The notes: generated by a model not told the origin, from the letters alone. Counted from the first letter of the stretch, positions 16,354-23,823 are shown. The stretch: 37,147 nucleotides of DNA from Streptomyces sp. OR43 (GCF_008042275.1 NZ_RDBK01000043.1:3394452-3431598); one strand, 5' to 3'. Made by a program: numbers and translations.

Positions 16354-17559
16354 TCAGCCCCACCCGTGCACGATCAACGCCAGCCCCGCCGCGAACCCGC
16401 CGCCCAGCAGCACCAGGTAGCGGCCGTACTGGCGGCGGTGGCGGCGCAGCAGGAGGCCGAAGCCCGCGAAGGCGAGGCCCACCGTCAGGGTGCGGGAGCC
16501 CCGGGCCACCGCCGACGCGGCGAGCCAGTCGAGCGCGGGGACGTCGGCGCGGCCCGCCTCGGCGCCGTACACCTTGAACGGGATCCCGTTCCACGGCTGG
16601 TGGCGCACCGCCGACGCACCCTCCAGCGCCAGTTCGTGCCGGACCTCCGCCCGCATCCGGTCCGTCGTCAGCGGCGCGGGCGGATGAACGCCCGCCGAGG
16701 CCAGGTGCAGGGCCAGCAGCCCGCCCGCCAGGCTGCCCGCCAGCGCGCCCAGCGACATCTTCAGCGCCGCCCGCGGCACCGCCACGCACACCGCGCCCAG
16801 CAGCAGCTCCGGCATCAGCGGCCAGCTCAGCGCCTCCGCGAACGCCCAGCAGAACGCCAGCGGCACGCCCCAGCGCGAGGTGACGACCGCTGCGATCCGG
16901 CGTCGCGTCGCGGAGTCCTTCAGCGGCTCGGCGACCGTACGCGCGTGCAGCGCCACCACCGCGTCGCGCGCCTCCTCCGGGGACACGGCGGACGGCAGCG
17001 GCTCACCGATCGTCACCCGGACCAGCGACGAGCGCAGCCGCCCGTGCTTGGGCAGCAGCCGGTCCGTGCCCGCGATCCCCACCGGAACCACCGGCACCCC
17101 CGCCTCCTCGGCCAGGACCAGCGCGCCCCGGTGGAAGGAGCCCAGGGCGCCGTCCTTCGCCCGGGTGCCCTCGGGGAACAGCACGACCGCGCGGCCCGCC
17201 CGCAGCTCACCGGCCATCGTGAGCAGGTCCTCCATACCTCCGCCGCCCCGCCGCACGGGGAAGCCGGACGCCAGCCTGCGGCAGATCCGCCGGCGCCAGG
17301 GCGAGGCGAACCAGTAGTCGGCCGCTGCCCCGATCGCCGGGCTGTGCCGGGCGTCGAGCGCCGCGAGGAGGGCCGCGGTGTCCGCGTGCGAGGAGTGGTT
17401 GGCGACCACCACACAGCCGCCGTGCGGCAGCCGGCCACGCCGTTCGACCCCGCCGGTGAGGCTGAGCACGCCCCACCACAGTCCGCGCCGGAGCACGGCG
17501 CCGAGGCGGGAGCGGCGCGGGAGCACCGCTCGGGCCGGGAGGTTCAGGAGCGTACTCAT
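16354..17559 (-). CDS. PlsC-type acyltransferase fused to a YqaA/DedA-like (SNARE-associated/VTT) membrane domain
   Basis: A 401-residue protein of two parts. Residues about 30-215 form a lysophospholipid acyltransferase domain: the catalytic HX4D motif is His55-Asp60 ('NHSSHAD') and the glycerol-phosphate motif is 'LFPEGTR' (127-133). Residues about 231-400 are hydrophobic and match my memory of the YqaA branch of the DedA superfamily: 'FAEALSWPLMPELLL' parallels its 'FaEs-fPiPPdvLL', 'GSLAGGLLA' its 'SvlGGllGY', and 'NGIPFKVYGAEAG' its 'TPfPYKV-tIasG'. DedA-type proteins move lipids across membranes, so one protein may acylate and translocate a lipid. Its ATG overlaps the stop of the CdsA-like gene (ATGA). 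It is the last gene of a three-gene operon. The acyltransferase is sure; the second domain rests on pattern recognition. Confidence 0.8.
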   Translation of the reverse strand: MSTLLNLPARAVLPRRSRLGAVLRRGLWWGVLSLTGGVERRGRLPHGGCVVVANHSSHADTAALLAALDARHSPAIGAAADYWFASPWRRRICRRLASGFPVRRGGGGMEDLLTMAGELRAGRAVVLFPEGTRAKDGALGSFHRGALVLAEEAGVPVVPVGIAGTDRLLPKHGRLRSSLVRVTIGEPLPSAVSPEEARDAVVALHARTVAEPLKDSATRRRIAAVVTSRWGVPLAFCWAFAEALSWPLMPELLLGAVCVAVPRAALKMSLGALAGSLAGGLLALHLASAGVHPPAPLTTDRMRAEVRHELALEGASAVRHQPWNGIPFKVYGAEAGRADVPALDWLAASAVARGSRTLTVGLAFAGFGLLLRRHRRQYGRYLVLLGGGFAAGLALIVHGWG

Positions 17560-18419
17560 CGCGTCATCACCGTCGCCAGGAGAAGGGCCACCAGGAGGGA
17601 GTCGATCCGGTCGAGCAGGCCGCCGAAGCCGGGCAGCCAGCTGCCCGCGTCCTTGACTCCCGACTCGCGCTTGACCATGGACTCGATCAGATCGCCGAGC
17701 ACACAGCCACCGATCACCGCCGCCCACAGGGGGAGGCTGAACGCGCCGAGCACCAGCAGGAGTCCGGCCGTCGCGACGGCCGCGCCGAGCACGCCCGCCC
17801 AGGTCTTGTTGGGCGAGAGCGGCGACAGCGGCCGGGCGAGCGGACCGCGCCGGCCCAGCGCCGTACCGCCGCACCAGGCGCCGACGTCGCCCAGTGCCAC
17901 CGCGAGGCCCACGGCCACCGCGGTCTCGCCGAGCGTTACCAGACCGGTCAGCGCGACGGGGATCCACAGCAGCCCGAACGCGGTCCTGGCGGTACGGGTG
18001 AAGCCCGCGCGGTCGTCCCCGGCCAGCACGGACGGCAGCGCGGCCGCGACCAGCAGGAGCGCCGCCATCCGCAGGTCGAGGAGGTCCGGCGCCAGCCAGG
18101 CCGTCGCGGGCAGGACGACCGCGGCGGCGGCCAGCACGACATGGTCGCCGCGCCTCAGCCCCGCCATCCGGACGAACTCGCTCGCCGCGATCACGCCGAG
18201 CCCCGCGGCCAGCGCGTACGTACCGCCGCCGCCCAGGAAGTACGCCCCCAGGAAGACGGGCGCGACCAGGGCCCAGGTCCGCCACCGCCTGCGCAGCTCG
18301 GCCCGCATCCGCACCTTCGAGGGAAGGACCGCGACCGCGACCCCGCCCGCACCCAGCACACCCGCGACCAGCGGCACCGCGCGGGCGGCCGCCTCCTCGG
18401 CGATCAGGACGGTGCTCAT
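17556..18419 (-). CDS. CdsA-like phosphatidate cytidylyltransferase (second copy, YnbB-like context)
   Basis: A 287-residue polytopic membrane protein that should make CDP-activated lipid from phosphatidate and CTP. The CTP-transferase signature is near the C-terminus: 'SMVKRESGVKDAGSW', then 'LPGFGGLLDRID'. The His of the usual 'PGHGG' is Phe here. 'SPNKTWAG' and 'ALGDVGAWCGG' are also family features. The start is the ATG at 18419, which overlaps the upstream gene stop (ATGA), and its own stop overlaps the next ATG, so all three genes are translationally coupled. It is probably not the housekeeping CdsA; the operon resembles E. coli ynbAB, whose function is poorly known. Confidence 0.85.
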   Translation of the reverse strand: MSTVLIAEEAAARAVPLVAGVLGAGGVAVAVLPSKVRMRAELRRRWRTWALVAPVFLGAYFLGGGGTYALAAGLGVIAASEFVRMAGLRRGDHVVLAAAAVVLPATAWLAPDLLDLRMAALLLVAAALPSVLAGDDRAGFTRTARTAFGLLWIPVALTGLVTLGETAVAVGLAVALGDVGAWCGGTALGRRGPLARPLSPLSPNKTWAGVLGAAVATAGLLLVLGAFSLPLWAAVIGGCVLGDLIESMVKRESGVKDAGSWLPGFGGLLDRIDSLLVALLLATVMTR

Positions 18420-18988
18420 GCCAGTTCCCTCCACAGCCCGGCCAGCCGGAGCGCCGCCGTGAGCAGCGAGCCGGCGGCGATCACGATCAGTACCGGTACG
18501 GTCCAGCCGCTCGCCGCGGCGACCACGACCAGCAGGCAGCGCTCGGTCTTGCCGACCGGCCCGCCGTTGCGCCGGGGCGCCCCGGCCGCCGCGCCGGCCA
18601 GCGACACCCAGGACGGCAGCGTCGCCGCGAGCGCGGTGACGGCGACCAGCCACAGCGGGGCGAGCGCCAGGAAGCCCGCCAGGACGACCAGGTCCGCGAT
18701 CCGGTCGCCGAGCTCGTTGAGCACCGCGCCGCGCCGGGTCGTGCGGCCCGTGTCGCGGGCCAGTGCCCCGTCCAGGTTGGCGAAGGCGAGCCGGGCCGCC
18801 AGCAGTACGGCGACCGGAAGCGCGGCGATGCCGGTGGGCAGCCAGGCGAGTGCGGCTGCGCCGCCGGCCGCGGCGACGACGCCGGCGGCGGTGAGGGTGT
18901 CGGGCGACACCTCACGGCGGACCAGCGAGGCGCGGAGACCGGAGAGCCGGTCCGCGTACCAGGGCTTGAGAGCGTAGAGGCCGTTCAT
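18416..18988 (-). CDS. YnbA-like CDP-alcohol phosphotransferase family protein
   Basis: A 190-residue membrane protein, first gene of the phospholipid operon. The CDP-alcohol signature is recognisable as 'NLDGALARDTGRTTRRGAVL' followed by NELGD. Relative to the usual D-x2-D-G-x2-A-R-x8-G-x3-D-x3-D, the first Asp is Ala and the third Asp is Asn. E. coli YnbA, as I remember it, has the same changes ('ALDGMLAR' and 'GAILNETGD') and a similar N-terminus, so this is a subfamily trait rather than decay. It would join a CDP-lipid to an unknown alcohol. The ATG at 18988 is preceded by only a weak ribosome site; an 11-base inverted repeat lies about 40 bases upstream. Confidence 0.8.
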   Translation of the reverse strand: MNGLYALKPWYADRLSGLRASLVRREVSPDTLTAAGVVAAAGGAAALAWLPTGIAALPVAVLLAARLAFANLDGALARDTGRTTRRGAVLNELGDRIADLVVLAGFLALAPLWLVAVTALAATLPSWVSLAGAAAGAPRRNGGPVGKTERCLLVVVAAASGWTVPVLIVIAAGSLLTAALRLAGLWRELA

Positions 18989-19028
18989 GGGACCAACTCT
19001 TGTCCGCCGCACAGTCTTTCGACACGGT

Positions 19029-19059
19029 CCGGGTACTCACCTGCCGGCTGAGTACCCGG
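19029..19059. promoter_or_regulatory. 11-base perfect inverted repeat upstream of the phospholipid operon
   Basis: CCGGGTACTCA (19029-19039) and TGAGTACCCGG (19049-19059) are exactly complementary, separated by 9 bases. It lies 41-71 bases upstream of the YnbA-like start on the minus strand, where an operator would sit. It could also form an RNA hairpin. Confidence 0.6.
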
Positions 19060-19081
19060 TGGGGAGACCGGTCCGACCCGG

Positions 19082-19250
19082 CACACCGCGCACACCGGCC
19101 GGCCGGCCCCGGTCGCCCGCGACGGCATCCGCGCCCTCGTGGACACCGCGTGCGCGGGCGCGTTCAGCGAGGACGACCGGGACCACGCGCTCCGCGGCCT
19201 CCGGGTCCGTCCGGGCACTCGTCAGGGAGCTGAGAGTGAGCGGCGGGCGA
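19082..19250 (+). pseudogene. remnant of an AAC(2')-type aminoglycoside/GNAT N-acetyltransferase gene
   Basis: From 19082 to 19201 one frame encodes HTAHTGRPAPVARDGIRALV and, immediately after it, VDTACAGAFSEDDRDHALRGL. This resembles the N-terminus of AAC(2') acetyltransferases as I remember it (an HTA-rich start, then R-x2-I-R-x-L/M-V-x2-A-x-A-G-x-F-T/S-E-x-D-x2-H-x-L-x-G). Just after, the expected 'ALV' continuation appears in another reading frame (about 19209-19240), which indicates a frameshift; the rest of the roughly 180-residue protein is absent. No start codon is in frame and a stop (TGA, 19049-19051) lies just upstream. I read it as a decayed resistance-type gene fragment. Chance resemblance is possible. 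Confidence 0.5.
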
Positions 19251-19509
19251 GCCGGCGTAAACCTCCGTCTCAGATAGTAGGAAGTCCGAGTAATTGTGGA
19301 GACAGACCGGCACGGCTGCCTTAGCTTTGTAGAAGCCGAACGTCTCGCTAGATCAAGCGACTGGCGGTCGTGAGCGCGCGCCCCGAAGCAGGCAACCCCT
19401 GCGGCGTCTGCTCCCCGCCCCTTCCGGCACCTCGAAATCCCTGATCTCGACATCACGTTCACGATTTTTCGATCTCGAAATCCTCGCGATCTCAAGGAGT
19501 CGATCCACC
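19251..19509 (+). promoter_or_regulatory. leader region of the 43-residue gene, with repeats
   Basis: Less GC-rich than its surroundings. CTCGAAATCC occurs twice (19431-19440 and 19474-19483), and the second copy lies in the inverted repeat TTTCGA-TC-TCGAAA (19467-19480). GATCTCGA recurs at 19444 and 19471. I see no tRNA or known riboswitch. It probably holds the promoter and an mRNA or operator structure for the small gene; no -10/-35 pair is convincing. Confidence 0.45.
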
Positions 19510-19641
19510 ATGGCCGAGACCACTGTCCGCCGCCGCGTCCGTCACACCCACCGCCCGACCGAGTCGGAGCGGCAGAATGCCGCCGCCGCCCTGCAGCGTG
19601 CGCTGGACCGCAGGGACAACGGCGGCTCCACCGGTCACTGA
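19510..19641 (+). CDS. conserved-looking 43-residue basic protein of unknown function
   Basis: A small open frame starting MAETTVRRRVRHTHRP and ending DRRDNGGSTGH. It has a strong ribosome site AAGGAG 10 bases before its ATG and GC-rich third positions. It is rich in Arg, has a predicted helix over 'ESERQNAAAALQRALDRR', no membrane segment and no Cys. I do not recognise a domain, though I recall similar short proteins near leuB in other Streptomyces. It is too short for most gene callers. Its long structured leader suggests regulation. It converges with the phosphatase gene, whose stop lies about 27 bases downstream. The function is unknown; the positive charge would suit nucleic acid binding, which is speculation. 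Confidence 0.72.
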   Translation: MAETTVRRRVRHTHRPTESERQNAAAALQRALDRRDNGGSTGH

Positions 19642-19667
19642 ACCGGGCCGCGCCTCCGTCCGGCCGC

Positions 19668-21239
19668 TCAGCCGCGGCCGATCTCGAAGTGGTCGATGCG
19701 CTCGCCCGACTCGGCGAGCGCGGTGACCTTCATCCGTGCGTCGCGTCCGGTCTCCACCTCCACCGCGAGGAACGAGAATCCGGTGTACCGCACCCGCGAC
19801 CACTCCACGGTCTCGACGGCCTTCCCGCCGCCCTTGACCACGTGGTACGTGTCCACGCTCTCCCGGTCCGCGACATGGCCCTCATAGCTGTCGGGCGCGG
19901 GGAAGTCGTACAGCGCCTTGCCCGCGCCGCCCGCGGTGACGTACACGATGCCGTCCCGCGTCGGATCGGTGCGCTCGCCGATCGGGACCTTGCGCTGGAC
20001 CGCGTTCTTCAGGATGGCGTCGGTGCGCTCGTAGACGTGGTTGTGCCCGTTGATGACCAGGTCCACCTGGTGCTTCTCGAAGAGCGGCACCCAGGCCTCG
20101 CGCACCCCGCCGTCCGAGGCGTGCGCGTTCGTCGTGGAGAAGGCGCAGTGGTGGAAGAAGACCACCAGGAAGTCGATGTCGTGGCGGGCCCGCAGCTCGC
20201 CGAGGCGCCGGTCAAGCCAGCGGGTCTGCTTGCCGCCGCTGATGCCGAAGTTGGCGGGGATCTCGTACGAGACGTCGTTGGCGTCCAGCGCGATCACGCC
20301 CACGTTGCCGTGCACGAAGGAGTAGGCGCCGGGTTGGTTCACCGGGTCCGGGCCGTTGTCCGGCAGGGTCCAGCGGGCGTTCTGCCCGCCGTAGCCGTCC
20401 GGCGAGTACCAGGCCTCCATGTCGTGGTTGCCGGTCGTCACCATCCACGGCACGGTCTTGGAGACCGTCTCGGTCTGGGCCAGGAACTGGTCCCAGGTAC
20501 GCGCGTCGTACGTGTCGCTCGTCCGGCCGGAGCCCGACGGGTCGGCGTAGCAGATGTCGCCCGCGTGCAGGTGGAAGGCCGGGTTCTGGCCCAGGATCAG
20601 CTGGTCGTTGCCGAGCGCGTGGTAGCTGACACCCTGGTCGCCGAAGGCGGTGAAGGTGAACTTCGCGGCGCGCGAGGGCGCCGTGGTGAAGGTGCCGAGC
20701 GTGCCCAGGTTGCGGGGGTCGGCCGGGTCGAAGCCGTCGTGGCCGACGCCGTAGTAGTACGTCGTGCCGGGCTTCAGCCGCTCCAGGGCCGCGTGTACGT
20801 AGAACTGCTCGGCGGCCGCGATCTTGCCGTCGTTCAGCAGCGGTGTGGTGAGGTGGCGCACCTCGGCGTCGATCTTCCGGCTCAGCGCCCACGGCTTGAG
20901 GCCGATCCGGATGTACGGGCGGCGCACCGCGAACGGGATCTGCCAGGAGACCGTCATCTGCGTCTTCGGGTCGGCGCCGTACGCCAGGTGCCGGCCGAAC
21001 GGGGCGACCAGCGAACCGTCGACCCGGGTGGAGCTGTGCGAGGTGATCACCGACGGTGCCGCGTACGCGGGGGAGGAGGCGAGCGAGGTACCGAGGCCCG
21101 CGCCGGCCACGGCCGCGGTCGCCACACCCGTACGCAGCACACCGCGTCGCGTCAGCCGGGTGCGGAGGTAGTCGTGCTGCTCGGCCATGCTCATGCGGTC
21201 GGCGAGCTTCTCGGGGATACCGAAGCGGGGGATGTCCAT
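19668..21239 (-). CDS. Tat-exported purple acid phosphatase-like metallophosphoesterase
   Basis: A 523-residue secreted enzyme. The N-terminus carries a twin-arginine signal ('LTRRGVLRTGVATAAVAGAG', predicted cleavage after 'AYA'). A fibronectin-like N-domain follows, then the binuclear-metal phosphoesterase core with all five motifs in order: GDQG, GDICY, GNHD, 'VVFFHH' and 'GHNHVYER'. This is the purple acid phosphatase pattern; it should release phosphate from esters outside the cell. The ATG at 21239 has GGAGG 9 bases upstream. Tat export fits a protein that folds and binds metal in the cytoplasm. Its upstream region holds a 14-base palindrome and a GTTCACC element resembling a PHO box, so phosphate control is plausible. 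Confidence 0.9.
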   Translation of the reverse strand: MDIPRFGIPEKLADRMSMAEQHDYLRTRLTRRGVLRTGVATAAVAGAGLGTSLASSPAYAAPSVITSHSSTRVDGSLVAPFGRHLAYGADPKTQMTVSWQIPFAVRRPYIRIGLKPWALSRKIDAEVRHLTTPLLNDGKIAAAEQFYVHAALERLKPGTTYYYGVGHDGFDPADPRNLGTLGTFTTAPSRAAKFTFTAFGDQGVSYHALGNDQLILGQNPAFHLHAGDICYADPSGSGRTSDTYDARTWDQFLAQTETVSKTVPWMVTTGNHDMEAWYSPDGYGGQNARWTLPDNGPDPVNQPGAYSFVHGNVGVIALDANDVSYEIPANFGISGGKQTRWLDRRLGELRARHDIDFLVVFFHHCAFSTTNAHASDGGVREAWVPLFEKHQVDLVINGHNHVYERTDAILKNAVQRKVPIGERTDPTRDGIVYVTAGGAGKALYDFPAPDSYEGHVADRESVDTYHVVKGGGKAVETVEWSRVRYTGFSFLAVEVETGRDARMKVTALAESGERIDHFEIGRG

Positions 21240-21264
21240 GGGCGACAACCTCCACCCGCTCCCT

Positions 21265-21313
21265 GACGGCATGCCGTCGGGTAGGTGAACGGTACACGTA
21301 CAGCTGTCCATGT
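21265..21313. promoter_or_regulatory. divergent control region: palindromes and a PHO-box-like element
   Basis: Three elements lie between the phosphatase and leuB. GACGGCATGCCGTC (21265-21278) is a perfect palindrome. On the minus strand two adjacent 11-mers, GTACGTGTACC (21301-21291) and GTTCACCTACC (21290-21280), share 7 of 11 bases; the second begins with GTTCACC, the core of the PhoP direct-repeat unit. A 20-base imperfect palindrome centred on ACAGCTGT spans 21294-21313. Confidence 0.4.
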
Positions 21314-21369
21314 GTCCGTATAGTGGACGCGACATGTCATGGGGTGGGACGCGCAGTATCGTGCCGGAC

Positions 21370-22410
21370 ATGGCACCCAGCATCAATCTCGCAGTGATCC
21401 CCGGTGACGGCATCGGCCAGGAGGTCGTGGCCCAGGGACTCAAGGTCCTCAACGCTGTCCTCCCGCAGGACGTGAAGCTGGAGACCAAGGAGTACGACCT
21501 CGGCGCCCAGCGCTGGCACCGCACCGGTGAAACCCTCCCGGACGCGGAGCTTGAGGCGCTCAAGGGCCACGACGCCATTCTGCTCGGTGCGATCGGCGAC
21601 CCGTCCGTGCCCTCCGGTGTGCTGGAGCGCGGGCTGCTGCTGAAGCTGCGTTTCGCCTTCGACCACTACATCAACCTGCGGCCGTCGAAGCTGTTCCCGA
21701 ACACGTCGACCCCGCTGGCGGGCAGCCCGGAGATCGACTTCGTCGTCGTCCGGGAGGGAACCGAGGGCCCGTACACGGGCAACGGCGGTTCGCTGCGGAC
21801 CGGTACGGAGCACGAGGTCGCCACCGAGGTCAGCCTCAACACCGCCTTCGGTGTCGAGCGCGTCGTCCGTGACGCATTCGAGCGGGCCGCCGCCCGGCCG
21901 CGCAAGAAGCTGACGCTGGTCCACAAGAACAACGTCCTCGTCTACGCCGGCCACCTGTGGAAGAACACCTTCGACAAGGTCGCCGCCGAGTACCCCCAGG
22001 TCACCACCGACTACCTGCACGTCGACGCCGCGACGATCTTCTTCGTCACCCAGCCGGAGCGCTTCGACGTCATCGTCACCGACAACCTCTTCGGTGACAT
22101 CCTGACCGACCTCGCCGCCGCCATCTCCGGCGGTATCGGTCTGGCCGCGTCCGGCAACATCAACCCGACGGGTGCCTTCCCGTCGATGTTCGAGCCGGTC
22201 CACGGCACCGCGCCCGACATCGCGGGCCAGGGCAAGGCCGACCCGACCGCCACGGTCCTCTCCGTCGCCCTCCTGCTGCGCCACCTCGGCTACGAGGCCG
22301 AGGCCGTGCGCATCGAGGAGGCCGTCTCCGCCGACCTCGCGGAGCGCGACGGGACCGCCCGCACCACCGACGAGATCGGCGACGCGCTCGCGGTACGCGT
22401 AGCGGGCTGA
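21370..22410 (+). CDS. leuB: 3-isopropylmalate dehydrogenase (also 3-methylmalate dehydrogenase in the citramalate route)
   Basis: A 346-residue NAD enzyme of the isocitrate/isopropylmalate dehydrogenase family. It starts 'INLAVIPGDGIGQEVV' and has 'VVREGTEGPYTGNGG', 'LVHKNNVL' and the metal-site segment 'DNLFGDILTDLAA'. It oxidatively decarboxylates 3-isopropylmalate in leucine synthesis and, with CimA present, 3-methylmalate to 2-oxobutyrate for isoleucine. I choose the ATG at 21370; an in-frame ATG at 21334 adds 12 residues without homology. No ribosome site is visible, and TATCGT (21357-21362) lies 7 bases before the ATG with ATGTCA 17 bases further up, so the mRNA is probably leaderless. 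A hairpin terminator follows. Confidence 0.94.
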   Translation: MAPSINLAVIPGDGIGQEVVAQGLKVLNAVLPQDVKLETKEYDLGAQRWHRTGETLPDAELEALKGHDAILLGAIGDPSVPSGVLERGLLLKLRFAFDHYINLRPSKLFPNTSTPLAGSPEIDFVVVREGTEGPYTGNGGSLRTGTEHEVATEVSLNTAFGVERVVRDAFERAAARPRKKLTLVHKNNVLVYAGHLWKNTFDKVAAEYPQVTTDYLHVDAATIFFVTQPERFDVIVTDNLFGDILTDLAAAISGGIGLAASGNINPTGAFPSMFEPVHGTAPDIAGQGKADPTATVLSVALLLRHLGYEAEAVRIEEAVSADLAERDGTARTTDEIGDALAVRVAG

Positions 22411-22427
22411 TCCGACGACTCCCTTAC

Positions 22428-22462
22428 GAAGCCGCCGGGTCGCACACGCACCCGGCGGCTTC
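22428..22462 (+). terminator. leuB terminator
   Basis: GAAGCCGCCGGGT (22428-22440) and ACCCGGCGGCTTC (22450-22462) form a perfect 13-base-pair stem with a 9-base loop, starting 17 bases after the stop. Confidence 0.85.
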
Positions 22463-22514
22463 TCCTGTGCGGCCCCGGGTGTCACCATCGAACCCTGGAC
22501 CGCATTCACGTCAT

Positions 22515-22543
22515 TTCGTGCACGGCCACCCGCGAGAGATAAT
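22515..22543 (+). promoter_or_regulatory. candidate ilvE promoter
   Basis: TTCGTG (22515-22520), a 17-base spacer and GATAAT (22538-22543), with the start codon about 110 bases downstream. I looked for a branched-chain leader peptide and U-tract terminator in the 5' leader and found none, unlike ilvB and cimA. Confidence 0.4.
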
Positions 22544-22655
22544 CGAACGGGACCGTGGCTTGCCGCGAAGCTCGGACGTCCTAGCACCTGTCGTCCGGCA
22601 GGAGACGGCGTGGACGTGGTCCTACACACACAAAACCGGTGAAGGACACGCACTC

Positions 22656-23744
22656 ATGACGACGCCCACGATCGAGCTCAAGCCCTCCTCGAACCCGCTG
22701 TCCGACGCGGAGCGCGAGGCGATCCTGGTCAAGCCCGGATTCGGCCGCTACTTCACCGACCACATGGTGACGATCAAGTGGACCGAAGGCCGCGGCTGGC
22801 ACGACGCCCAGCTCGTCCCGTACGCGCCGCTGTCGATCGACCCCGCCAACATGACGCTGCACTACGGCCAGGAGATCTTCGAAGGTCTCAAGGCCTACCG
22901 CCAGCCCGACGGCACGGTCGCCACCTTCCGCCCCGAGGCCAACGCCGAGCGCTTCCAGCGCTCCGCGAACCGGCTCGCCATGCCGGAGCTGCCCGTCGAG
23001 ACGTTCGTCGAGGCCTGCGACGCGCTGGTCAAGCAGGACGCGGCCTGGGTCCCGGCCCACGGCGGCGAGGAGTCGCTGTACCTGCGGCCCTTCATGATCG
23101 CGACGGAGGTCGGGCTCGGTGTCCGTCCGTCCAACGAATACCTCTTCCTGGTCATCGCCTCGCCGGCCGGCGCCTACTTCCCCGGCGGTGTGAAGCCCGT
23201 CTCCATCTGGCTCTCCGAGGACCGCGTCCGCGCCGTCCCCGGCGGCATGGGCGACGCCAAGACCGGCGGCAACTACGCCGCGTCCCTCCTGGCCCAGGCC
23301 GAGGCCGCCGCCAAGGGCTGCGACCAGGTCGCCTACCTCGACGCCGTCGAGCACAAGTGGGTCGAGGAGCTCGGCGGGATGAACCTGTACTTCGTGTACG
23401 GGAACAAGATCGTCACCCCGGCCCTGACCGGCTCCCTGCTCGCGGGCATCACGCGTGACTCGCTGCTCAAGCTCGCCGGCGACCTCGGCTACGAGCCCGA
23501 GGAGAGCCGCGTCTCCATCGACCAGTGGCGCGACGACACCGCGAACGGCACCCTCACCGAGGTCTTCGCCTGCGGCACCGCCGCCGTCATCACCCCCGTC
23601 GGCGTCGTGAAGAGCGCGGGCGGCGAGTGGACCCAGGGCGACGGCACGCCGGGCCCGGTCACCATGCGGCTGCGCGAGCGCCTGCTGGACATCCAGCGCG
23701 GCACCGCCGAGGACGCCCACGGCTGGATGCACCCGCTCGGCTAG
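22656..23744 (+). CDS. ilvE: branched-chain amino acid aminotransferase
   Basis: A 362-residue PLP enzyme of fold type IV that transfers the amino group of glutamate to the keto acids of Val, Leu and Ile, the last step of each pathway. The PLP-binding Lys is Lys202 in 'GDAKTGGNYAASLLAQAEAA'. 'VEELGGMNLYFVYG' and 'TEVFACGTAAVITPVG' are the other family signatures. The ATG at 22656 has AAGGA 9 bases upstream; the frame extends further up without homology. It is flanked by terminators on both sides (22428-22462 and 23781-23812), so it is monocistronic. Together with leuB and cimA in this window it serves isoleucine synthesis. Confidence 0.96.
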   Translation: MTTPTIELKPSSNPLSDAEREAILVKPGFGRYFTDHMVTIKWTEGRGWHDAQLVPYAPLSIDPANMTLHYGQEIFEGLKAYRQPDGTVATFRPEANAERFQRSANRLAMPELPVETFVEACDALVKQDAAWVPAHGGEESLYLRPFMIATEVGLGVRPSNEYLFLVIASPAGAYFPGGVKPVSIWLSEDRVRAVPGGMGDAKTGGNYAASLLAQAEAAAKGCDQVAYLDAVEHKWVEELGGMNLYFVYGNKIVTPALTGSLLAGITRDSLLKLAGDLGYEPEESRVSIDQWRDDTANGTLTEVFACGTAAVITPVGVVKSAGGEWTQGDGTPGPVTMRLRERLLDIQRGTAEDAHGWMHPLG

Positions 23745-23780
23745 GGCGCGTTGTGAGAGTCCCGCAGTCGCCGTAGGCAG

Positions 23781-23812
23781 AAGGGCCGCGTCCGCCGGGC
23801 GCGGCCCTTTTT
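23781..23812 (+). terminator. ilvE terminator
   Basis: AAGGGCCGCG (23781-23790) pairs with CGCGGCCCTT (23800-23809), followed by a T-run to 23812. A clear intrinsic terminator. Confidence 0.9.
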
Positions 23813-23823
23813 GTGCGCCGCCT

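Noticed and set aside
16336..18462. 708-codon plus-strand open frame across the phospholipid operon
   Set aside because: The composition is low-complexity Arg/Ala/Pro, and the minus-strand frames contain PlsC, CdsA and CDP-alcohol motifs joined by ATGA overlaps.
22463..22655. Third branched-chain attenuator before ilvE
   Set aside because: No short ORF with branched-chain codons and no U-tract hairpin is present in this leader; only a possible promoter.
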